Assembly: GCA_902795955.1 (NCBI GenBank)
Contig: CADBNJ010000005.1
Span: forward strand, 1 to 5,638
Reading direction: 5' to 3'
DNA length: 5,638 bases
From: Oscillospiraceae bacterium
GTDB lineage: Bacteria; Bacillota; Clostridia; Saccharofermentanales; Saccharofermentanaceae
The notes under the pieces were generated by a model. The model had not been told where the DNA came from. It saw only the letters and a program-made list of their open reading frames with translations, and did not search any database. Of this stretch, positions 1 through 5,393 are shown piece by piece. The position numbers and the translations under genes are program-made. Numbering within the stretch: position 1 is the stretch's first letter; every line of letters starts with the position of its first letter.

Positions 1-48
1 AGCGAATGAATTCTCTCCGGCGGACTTCAGTCACCCAAGTGAGAGCGA

Positions 49-149
49 ATAATGTTTTTCTGAAACCTTACCGCAGGTGCGCTAAACGGTTCTGCCAATT
101 TGCAGGCAGTTACTATGCGCATCGAGGACTGGTTTCAGAAAAACATTAT
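49..149. repeat. 101-bp nested inverted repeat after the operon (MITE-like or structured 3' UTR)
   Basis: Perfect 19-bp arms at 49-67 and 131-149 (left arm ATAATGTTTTTCTGAAACC). Two further inverted repeats are nested around nearly the same centre: TGCGC 78-82 with GCGCA 117-121, and CTGCC 92-96 with GGCAG 105-109. The whole segment can fold as one long hairpin or cruciform. It begins 7 bp past the stop codon of the TPR gene. GAGCG occurs at 43-47 and 150-154, flanking the palindrome with one extra base on the left, as a 5-bp target duplication might. No T-run follows either arm, so it is not a standard intrinsic terminator. No known family was recognised. Confidence 0.75.
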
Positions 150-155
150 GAGCGG

Positions 156-899
156 TTACCAGATATTATTATAATCGCTGTTCCACTTTACACGGGCGCC
201 GCTGTACTGGTCCATGTCATTCTGTCTGTCATTCTGGGCCTGCTGCTGGTACTGCTCCATGTATTCTTCCGTGGACTTGTCTTCGGACTGCATCTGCTGC
301 TGTTGCTGATCCTGCTGCTGTTGTTGCTGTTGTTGCTGCTGATCCTGATTCTGGTTCTGGTTCTGCTGCTGTTGCTGCTGATTCTGCTGGTCCTGCTGCT
401 GTTGCTGGATCTGCTTCAGCTCTTCGATGGCAGCATCGATATCACGCTTAAGTCTCTCGGCCTTCTTGCTGTGACCTGTGCCCTCGTCATTAGCGCAGTC
501 ATCTTCAAGGAGTACTCCGCGTGCACGGTAGAGGATCTCAAGGGACTTATCGATATTCTCCGGGTTCTTGTAATCGGCACCGAGACCGCCCAGGATGGAC
601 AGCGCCATATTGATCCTTACGGGGCACTCGTGACCTGCGGGGATACCCGTATCAAGAGCATTCTGATAGTCCTCAATGGCCTCATCATACTGACCGAGCT
701 TGTAGTGGATATTGCCGTTATTGTAGTAAGCAATATAAGGCTCGAGGTAATTAAGAGACAGGAGAAGATCGTCATTGAGCGAGTAATCCCCTTTCTCAAA
801 TGCATCAATAACTCCTTCGTTATAGAAGTAGTTCATCAGTATCTTCCCGCAAACGAGAAATACAACAATATAGATCGCGATGATAATCTTAAGTCTCAT
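156..899 (-). CDS. membrane-anchored TPR protein with glutamine-rich tail, BatC-like position
   Basis: 247 residues. A short basic start (MRLK) and a hydrophobic segment at 5-22 make an uncleaved signal anchor, putting the rest outside the membrane. C17 is not in a lipobox context (FLVC), so this is not a lipoprotein. A clear TPR lies at about 55-86 (YNNGNIHYKLGQYDEAIEDYQNAL), with a weaker helical repeat around 93-130. Residues 163-204 are extremely rich in Gln (33 of 42) with scattered Asn and Asp, followed by a polar tail ending in NNIW. In Bat operons a TPR protein follows the two vWA genes (BatC/BatE), and it probably scaffolds the vWA partners. The ATG overlaps the previous stop (ATGA, 896-899), with GGGAG 6 nt upstream. 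It is the last gene of the operon. A long antisense frame rich in Leu over the same DNA is only a shadow of the CAG codons. Confidence 0.9.
   Translation of the reverse strand: MRLKIIIAIYIVVFLVCGKILMNYFYNEGVIDAFEKGDYSLNDDLLLSLNYLEPYIAYYNNGNIHYKLGQYDEAIEDYQNALDTGIPAGHECPVRINMALSILGGLGADYKNPENIDKSLEILYRARGVLLEDDCANDEGTGHSKKAERLKRDIDAAIEELKQIQQQQQDQQNQQQQQQNQNQNQDQQQQQQQQQQDQQQQQMQSEDKSTEEYMEQYQQQAQNDRQNDMDQYSGARVKWNSDYNNIW
288..413 (-). repeat. CAG/CAA codon tract encoding the poly-Q region
   Basis: Low-complexity trinucleotide stretch, CTG/TTG on the plus strand. It encodes residues 163-204 of the TPR protein, of which 33 are Gln. CAG and CAA are mixed and broken by Asn, Asp, Ile and Met codons, so the DNA repeat is impure. 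Such a tract can change length by in-frame slippage, and it would differ between strains if it does. Confidence 0.9.
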
Positions 900-1879
900 T
901 GTCCTCTCCCTATCTTCCTTCCATAGTATATCAGATCATATAACAAAAATACAAATAAACCTGCGGCAAAAATATAATATGTCTCAATACTTCCCATTCC
1001 CTCTGTAGCAGATGCCGTCATCTCACCGCTGTCGATCTTGTCTTTGATCGAGTCCACGACTGACCACACATCCTCGTCTCTCGTTATGTGGGAATAAGAT
1101 ATGCCGAGTTCGCCGGCCAGCTTCTTGAGGTTTTTCTCGTCGATCTTGGACAGAGCCGTCATCTTCTTGCCGTTCTCGTAATATGTCAGCACTTCAGGCT
1201 GCTCGGATGAACTGTATTCTTTGACGCGCATTATCCCTCCGGCTGTCGTGCCGTATCCGAGAACGCATCCGCCGTCAATGTGCTGTGCCAGGCTGTCAAA
1301 TGACTTGATAGTATCCTTGGTATTATTCTCACCGTCACTGATAAAGAATACAAGCTGTATGCTGCTGTCCTGCGTCTCCTCTTCCCTAACGCGGAACGTG
1401 CCTTCAAGATAATCCTTGAGCGTCGTGTAAACCTTATTGAAAGATGTGCCGCTCGCATATATCTTGCTTCTTCCTTCAAGCGAATTTGCCGCCTGGATGA
1501 CGTTTTTCTTATCTGTCGTATAAGGAACGAGGACATTGCCGTTGATATCATTGAAGGATATCAGCGCATATCTTGCCCCTTCGAAATTATCCATGATATC
1601 ACTGATGTTGCGCCTTACGCCGTCCATCCTTCTCTCGCTGCCGTTATAGTCCTCTGCCAGCATGCTTATCGTGTTGTCAACGACAAACAGGATCTTCACG
1701 TTATTACTGTAATTCTCCACATGATCACTCGGGATAAGTATCCTCAGATTGACCATGAACAGAAGCACGGCGATTATGATCTGCCTGATAAAGTTCCACA
1801 CGCCTCTGCGCTTCATCACTATGAGGCCTGCACAGATTATCACCATTATCGGTATCGGTATAAAGGGATTGATACTCAT
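896..1879 (-). CDS. membrane-anchored vWA domain protein, BatB-like (start at the second ATG)
   Basis: 327 residues when begun at the ATG at 1879-1877. A longer frame from 1894 adds five residues (MEAEA), but GGAGG at 1892-1888 lies just inside that longer frame and exactly 8 nt before the shorter start. The shorter start also forms an ATGA overlap with the preceding stop, as at two other junctions. Membrane helices lie at about 11-22 and 33-50, a vWA domain at about 62-285 and a C-terminal helix at about 300-318. The basic loop MKRRGVWNFIRQ between the first two helices suggests that the vWA domain is extracytoplasmic. The metal site reads DNTIS (D68, T70, S72), so Thr replaces the first Ser; T145 (SGTSF) and D182 (ISDGENN) complete it. 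It has nearly the same length and layout as the upstream vWA protein, so the pair probably arose by an old duplication and may form a heteromer. Confidence 0.93.
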   Translation of the reverse strand: MSINPFIPIPIMVIICAGLIVMKRRGVWNFIRQIIIAVLLFMVNLRILIPSDHVENYSNNVKILFVVDNTISMLAEDYNGSERRMDGVRRNISDIMDNFEGARYALISFNDINGNVLVPYTTDKKNVIQAANSLEGRSKIYASGTSFNKVYTTLKDYLEGTFRVREEETQDSSIQLVFFISDGENNTKDTIKSFDSLAQHIDGGCVLGYGTTAGGIMRVKEYSSSEQPEVLTYYENGKKMTALSKIDEKNLKKLAGELGISYSHITRDEDVWSVVDSIKDKIDSGEMTASATEGMGSIETYYIFAAGLFVFLLYDLIYYGRKIGRGQ

Positions 1880-2874
1880 AGCCTCAGCCTCCATACCGTC
1901 GCACCGAACAGAAGAGTACCCATCGTTATGAGAATGATGAATGTCTCGGGCAGATCCTTCTTGGTCGTAGTCGTCTTGTAAGATACCGATACATCCGTAT
2001 CCTTGACCGCTTCGATCGCATCCTCGATCGCGTCGTTATTGCGCGTATTGAAATACTTGCCGCCCGTGCTCTCGATGGAACGCTTGAACTCTTCCTCCTT
2101 CTCCACGAAGAAAGGAGCGATCCCGAACACCTTAACCTTCTTGAAAGCGCAGAGCTCGCATGCCTTGGGAACCGTGACGATCTCATCGCCGAGGACGTCA
2201 TTATCAGTCACCAGAACGATGAGCCTGGCTCGGTCGGGATTCTCCTCAAAGTCATTGAAGGAATACAGGCACGACGCCAGTCCGTCACCGATAAGAGAAC
2301 TTCCGCGGTCGCTTGATGTGCCTGCAAATCTGTATGCTGACAGTTCGTCCAGATCAGAGTAGAACATCGCATTGCGCCCGGCCTCGATCGACTTCTTAAG
2401 ATGTTCTAGTTCGGATATGACATACCCGTAATCATCAGTCAGCGGGACGAGCTTTACTGCCTGTCCGTTGAAGATAACTATACCGAATCTCTCACCTTTG
2501 AGATTGGATACAAAATCCTGCAGCTGTTCACACATCTGAACGCTGACAGAATCCAGCGACGTCGATACGTCAAAACCGATTATGATGTCTCTGTTATGAA
2601 GTTCTGTAACCTCCGACTTGACCACGGCAGGCTTCGCCACCAGAACAGACGCACCGATAAGTGCCAGGATCATGCCGATGATGGCACCTGCTCTCAGGAA
2701 ATGATATTCGAGTATCAGTGTCTTGTACTGGGACAGCTTCTTGACATAGTCATTGTTCGCACTTCTGCTGCCGCCTGTGTACTTCTTGCCCTTGATAAGG
2801 AACAGCAGCACGATGATTCCGGCAGCCACGATCCCGATGCAGATATAGAATACGATAGGATATGTCAGGCCCAT
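1876..2874 (-). CDS. membrane-anchored vWA domain protein, BatA-like
   Basis: 332 residues, the usual size and layout of BatA-type proteins: membrane helices at about 6-27 and 61-81, a vWA domain at about 95-295, and a C-terminal helix at 310-327. The Lys/Arg-rich loop between the first two helices should be cytoplasmic, which places the vWA domain outside the membrane. The metal site looks intact: DVSTS (D102, S104, S106), SSLIGDG (192-198) supplying a Ser/Thr ligand, and VTDND (222-226, D224). Such proteins are presumed partners of MoxR; in Bacteroidetes and spirochaetes the Bat genes were linked to aerotolerance or stress, but that role is not shown for Clostridia. The start has a near-perfect site, AGGGAGGT, 9 nt upstream, and overlaps the previous gene by 10 nt. 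The family call is firm; the function is inferred. Confidence 0.94.
   Translation of the reverse strand: MGLTYPIVFYICIGIVAAGIIVLLFLIKGKKYTGGSRSANNDYVKKLSQYKTLILEYHFLRAGAIIGMILALIGASVLVAKPAVVKSEVTELHNRDIIIGFDVSTSLDSVSVQMCEQLQDFVSNLKGERFGIVIFNGQAVKLVPLTDDYGYVISELEHLKKSIEAGRNAMFYSDLDELSAYRFAGTSSDRGSSLIGDGLASCLYSFNDFEENPDRARLIVLVTDNDVLGDEIVTVPKACELCAFKKVKVFGIAPFFVEKEEEFKRSIESTGGKYFNTRNNDAIEDAIEAVKDTDVSVSYKTTTTKKDLPETFIILITMGTLLFGATVWRLRL
1888..1892 (-). promoter_or_regulatory. ribosome binding site deciding the start of the second vWA gene
   Basis: GGAGG on the minus strand, 8 nt before the ATG at 1879. It lies directly after the alternative ATG at 1894, so it can only serve the downstream start. 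Confidence 0.85.
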
Positions 2875-3344
2875 GTTCTTATGACCTCCCTGGCACTCCA
2901 GAATGACATGTTGATATCCTTGTCTGAATCGTATGCGAACTCAGGCTGGTAGAACTCCTTGATCGTATCGAACAGAGACGGCTTGCCGAGTCTGGCGATC
3001 TCTCTGAGAGTCAGCTTATCAGTATTAACATGAGATGCTTTGGCACAGTATTCACGGACGATCCTGCTGAGATCTATGTGAGCCTGACGAAGGTCGATCA
3101 GGTTATTTGTATACCTTGTCTCGACTTCTGAGATCATGCCGAGATACATCGACTTGAGCTGCTGCGGCTCGTAGTGAATGACAGGAGCTGGCTTGACCGG
3201 CTTGGGCTTGCGCGGCGGACGCTCATACCTTATCAGCTTCAGGATAATGAGTATGATCACAGGTAGCGCAATAAGAGCGATCGCGATGATCGTCAATATA
3301 AGCGAATAGCTCTCCATGTCCTGTAACTTAACGGATGTTGGCAT
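2865..3344 (-). CDS. small single-span membrane protein of the moxR operon (DUF4381-like position)
   Basis: 159 residues. One hydrophobic helix at about 14-37 is followed by a basic, proline-rich linker (39-54, RYERPPRKPKPVKPAP) and a helical C-terminal domain. By the positive-inside rule the C-terminal domain faces the cytoplasm. The stretch LSRIVREYC (92-100), then LTLREIARLG (111-120) and a final aromatic/Arg helix, recalls the C-terminal domain seen in DUF4129/DUF4381-type proteins. Those occupy the same slot between DUF58 and vWA genes. That resemblance is by eye and is not a confirmed family match. It overlaps the DUF58 gene by 17 nt. A second ATG at codon 10 would avoid the overlap but has AGGA only 1 nt away, whereas the first ATG has GGAAAG 8 nt upstream, so the longer form was chosen. 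It may tether cytoplasmic MoxR/DUF58 to the membrane vWA proteins (inference). Confidence 0.85.
   Translation of the reverse strand: MPTSVKLQDMESYSLILTIIAIALIALPVIILIILKLIRYERPPRKPKPVKPAPVIHYEPQQLKSMYLGMISEVETRYTNNLIDLRQAHIDLSRIVREYCAKASHVNTDKLTLREIARLGKPSLFDTIKEFYQPEFAYDSDKDINMSFWSAREVIRTWA
2884..2891 (-). promoter_or_regulatory. strong ribosome binding site of the first vWA gene
   Basis: AGGGAGGT on the minus strand, 9 nt before the ATG at 2874. It is the strongest Shine-Dalgarno in the operon and suggests this protein is made in larger amounts than its upstream neighbours. Confidence 0.85.
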
Positions 3345-4209
3345 ATCTGTGACTTTCCAGCAGTTCTATTACTTTGGTAACTACTTGTTCTTCTGTGTCG
3401 ATATTCACGCTGCTTACGCCGAACTTGATGAGCTTGCGGGCATTTGATTCCTGTATCTCCTGCCTTCTCTTCGCTTCGAGCTGTGCGAGCCTTCTGTTGC
3501 CGCTGATAAAGTTCGGCACGTATCTCCTTCCGTCAACGTCGTACACCTTGTTTCCTGTAAGGCCAAGGTCGCTGATGTTGACGAAGAGCACGTCATGTCT
3601 GGTGCGGAGACGCTTAAGGCAGGGCTCCGACACCCTGGAGATGCCGTCCATGTCGGTGATGACAAAGATGATCATCCTCTTCTTGAAATTATTGATTATG
3701 AAATCCAAAGATTTCTCAATATTGTTCTTCTCGTGTGATTCGAGGTCGCGGTCGTATCCGGCGAGCATCATTTCGAGGTTCGGAATGCCGGTCCTGAAAG
3801 GATTGAGCTTGATGAACCCGTCACGGTTGTACAAAGACCCGATCGTGTCCCCGTTCTTGTATGCCAGGTATCCGATGGTGCCCGCAGCAGTGAGTGCAAT
3901 GTCACGCTTCTTGTCGAATCCCGCGGAATCTCCGGACATCTTCGAACCGGTGTCGAGTACCATCATGACGCTGTGCTTCTTGTCAGCAATATAACGCTTG
4001 ATCAGGATCGTTCCCGACCTGCCCGACGCCTTCCAGTCGATGTCCCTTATGTTGTCTCCGGGGATATACTCGCGCAGGTCCTCGAAGTTCATGCTCCTGC
4101 CGTGAAATACAGACGGATATGTTCCGTCGAGAACATTACTCGTCTTCTTGGTAGCATATATGCTTACATTCGCCTTGATGCGGTTGACGTAGCTCGTTCT
4201 GCCGCTCAT
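3328..4209 (-). CDS. DUF58 domain protein, soluble short form
   Basis: 293-residue protein with no membrane segment, so probably cytoplasmic; many DUF58 proteins carry two N-terminal helices that are absent here. The family signature lies at about residues 37-73: GRSMNFEDLREYIPGD, then IRDIDWKASGR and LIKRY. A vWA-like fold follows, with strand VMMVLD (81-86) and a second acidic strand IIFVITDMD (180-188). The metal-site motif is degenerate: DTGSK (86-90) where a canonical MIDAS reads DxSxS, so metal binding may be weak or lost. DUF58 proteins are almost always encoded next to moxR and are assumed to be partners of the ATPase. Its ATG overlaps the moxR stop (ATGA, 4206-4209) and no strong Shine-Dalgarno is close, so translation probably depends on coupling. 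The role inside the complex is not known. Confidence 0.94.
   Translation of the reverse strand: MSGRTSYVNRIKANVSIYATKKTSNVLDGTYPSVFHGRSMNFEDLREYIPGDNIRDIDWKASGRSGTILIKRYIADKKHSVMMVLDTGSKMSGDSAGFDKKRDIALTAAGTIGYLAYKNGDTIGSLYNRDGFIKLNPFRTGIPNLEMMLAGYDRDLESHEKNNIEKSLDFIINNFKKRMIIFVITDMDGISRVSEPCLKRLRTRHDVLFVNISDLGLTGNKVYDVDGRRYVPNFISGNRRLAQLEAKRRQEIQESNARKLIKFGVSSVNIDTEEQVVTKVIELLESHRYANIR
3353..3358 (-). promoter_or_regulatory. ribosome binding site deciding the start of the small membrane protein
   Basis: GGAAAG on the minus strand, 8 nt before the ATG at 3344 and inside the end of the DUF58 gene. The alternative ATG at 3317 has AGGA only 1 nt away, so the upstream start is preferred. Confidence 0.6.
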
Positions 4210-5195
4210 GGTGTAGGAACAGCCCCCATGATCGCGTCGATGATCTGGTCCTCCGTAACGCCGTCAGCAACGGCAGCGAAGTTGAGCGTAACTCTGTGTC
4301 TCAGCACGCCTTTGGCGAAAGCCTTAACGTCATCAGGCGTAACGTAGTCCCTGCCCGACAGTATCGCCACAGCCTTACTTATCTCCATCAGACAGATGGA
4401 GCCTCTGATACTCGAACCCAGCGTGATGTACTGTGCAAGATCCTTGGGGATGAACTTGTCGGCGTGCCTCGTGGCATCAATGATCCTTACGATGTAATTC
4501 TTGATCGACTCATCAAGATAAACGCGCTGCACAAGATCCTGCACATACTTGATATCCTCGAGAGTTACAACGCTCCTGCTCTGCGTGAAAACATTGTTCT
4601 CGATCCTGTTCATGATCTCCAGCTCTTCAGCAACTGTCGGATAGTCGATCACGGCCTTCATGAAGAATCTGTCGAGTTGCGCCTCAGACAAAAGGTATGT
4701 TCCTTCCTGCTCTATCGGGTTCTGTGTGGCAATGACCATGAAGATCTCCGGCGTATCGTACTTCACGCCGCCGATAGTTGTCTGATGCTCCTGCATGACC
4801 TCGAGCATGGCGCTCTGCGTCTTGGCCGAAGACCTGTTGATCTCATCGAGCAGCACGAAATTAGCGTGAACCGGACCAAGCTTTGTCTCAAAATTGCCCG
4901 TGGAATAATTCAGTATCTGCGTACCGATAATATCACTCGGCAGAAGGTCGGGCGTACACTGTATTCTCGAGAACGCACCGCCGCACGCCTCCGTCAGAGT
5001 CTTCGCCGCCGTCGTCTTGGCCAGACCCGGCACCGACTCGATCAGTATGTGACCGTTGACCATCAACGTCATAAGAAGGCTCGTACCCAGATCCTTCTGA
5101 CCAACCATCTTCTCATAGTAGTAGGAATTGATCTTCTGCACGATTATAAGTGCGTTGCGGATCTCTTCCTCAGAGATTACAGAATACTTTTCCAT
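4206..5195 (-). CDS. moxR: MoxR-family AAA+ ATPase
   Basis: 329-residue cytoplasmic AAA+ ATPase of the MoxR family, a usual length for it. Visible motifs: Walker A at residues 54-61 (SVPGLAKT, the MoxR variant with Ala before the Lys), Walker B at 113-120 (FVLLDEIN, D117/E118), sensor 1 at N159 (ATQNP), DRFF at 175-178 with the likely arginine finger R176, and sensor 2 at GSSIRG (260-265, R264). The C-terminal lid domain follows to the end. MoxR proteins are thought to act as chaperones that use ATP to remodel or load metal into vWA-domain partners, and two such partners are encoded downstream. The ATG start is supported by AAGGGAG 7 nt upstream. It is the first gene of the operon, and its TGA overlaps the next start as ATGA. 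The family call is firm; the substrate is unknown. Confidence 0.97.
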   Translation of the reverse strand: MEKYSVISEEEIRNALIIVQKINSYYYEKMVGQKDLGTSLLMTLMVNGHILIESVPGLAKTTAAKTLTEACGGAFSRIQCTPDLLPSDIIGTQILNYSTGNFETKLGPVHANFVLLDEINRSSAKTQSAMLEVMQEHQTTIGGVKYDTPEIFMVIATQNPIEQEGTYLLSEAQLDRFFMKAVIDYPTVAEELEIMNRIENNVFTQSRSVVTLEDIKYVQDLVQRVYLDESIKNYIVRIIDATRHADKFIPKDLAQYITLGSSIRGSICLMEISKAVAILSGRDYVTPDDVKAFAKGVLRHRVTLNFAAVADGVTEDQIIDAIMGAVPTP

Positions 5196-5202
5196 ACTTG
5201 GG

Positions 5203-5209
5203 CTCCCTT
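5203..5209 (-). promoter_or_regulatory. ribosome binding site of moxR
   Basis: AAGGGAG on the minus strand, 7 nt before the ATG at 5195. It fixes the start of the first gene. Confidence 0.85.
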
Positions 5210-5232
5210 AATGCTAAAAATAAACAAAGATT

Positions 5233-5265
5233 ATTATATCACAGATGGTGTAGCGTATAAGTCAA
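5233..5265 (-). promoter_or_regulatory. probable operon promoter (extended -10)
   Basis: On the minus strand TATAAT lies at 5238-5233, preceded directly by TGA (5241-5239), which makes an extended -10 of the form TGnTATAAT. A TTGACT hexamer lies at 5265-5260, but the 21-bp spacing is too long for a standard -35, so activity probably rests on the extended -10. The predicted start near 5226 gives a leader of about 30 nt before the moxR ATG. No riboswitch or attenuator would fit in that leader. It is the only good promoter candidate seen for the six genes. Confidence 0.7.
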
Positions 5266-5379
5266 AAGTTAGGCAAAAGACCGCCCAGACGATTATCAGA
5301 TCAAAATCTTCCCCATTCTGCTTAACAAAAGTGTTCGTTATTATATAGACCGGCCGGCTTCCCGTGCGGATTTACGGAT

Positions 5380-5393
5380 ACATTGCCCACGGA
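5380..5393. repeat. degenerate partial repeat unit at the array's left edge
   Basis: ACATTGCCCACGGA matches the end of a full unit (ACATTGACCCCGGA) at 12 of 14 positions and directly abuts the first complete unit. It is likely the decayed remnant of a fifth unit. The pentamer CGGAT also recurs at 5367, 5375 and 5390. Confidence 0.55.

Larger units (their letters stand above)
5196..5393. other. intergenic leader between moxR and the hairpin array
   Basis: It contains the moxR ribosome binding site and the extended -10 promoter. Beyond these it holds a second TATAAT on the minus strand at 5345-5340 without a usable -35, an 8-bp palindrome CCGGCCGG at 5350-5357, and a weak CCGTG/CACGG inverted repeat (5362-5366 with 5388-5392). 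No gene of convincing length, RNA gene or terminator was seen. Together with the array this makes about 440 bp without a gene. Confidence 0.6.

Noticed and set aside
13..45. Terminator hairpin of the operon
   Set aside because: Only 9 bp of stem with a 6-nt bulge, and no T-run on the minus strand after it.
49..149. Integron attC recombination site
   Set aside because: The arms are perfect 19-bp repeats without the RYYYAAC/GTTRRRY core sites or extrahelical bases, and there is no integrase or cassette array.
841..899. Lipoprotein signal in the TPR protein (Cys at residue 17)
   Set aside because: The residues before Cys are FLV, not a lipobox, so a signal anchor is the better reading.
6..926. 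306-residue plus-strand frame with long poly-Leu stretches resembling a membrane protein
   Set aside because: It is the antisense of the TPR gene. The Leu runs are CTG/TTG codons opposite the CAG/CAA tract, and it has no ribosome binding site or family motif.
3374..3994. 206-residue plus-strand frame opposite the DUF58 gene
   Set aside because: Shadow frame with Ser/Leu-rich composition and no motifs; the minus-strand DUF58 signature is unambiguous.
5340..5345. Second minus-strand promoter (TATAAT)
   Set aside because: No acceptable -35 at 16-18 bp and no TGn extension; AT-rich chance match is likely.
4296..5348. 350-residue plus-strand frame opposite moxR
   Set aside because: It is antisense to a clear AAA+ ATPase with intact motifs. 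Its protein is Arg/His/Leu-rich without recognisable domains, as expected for a shadow frame.
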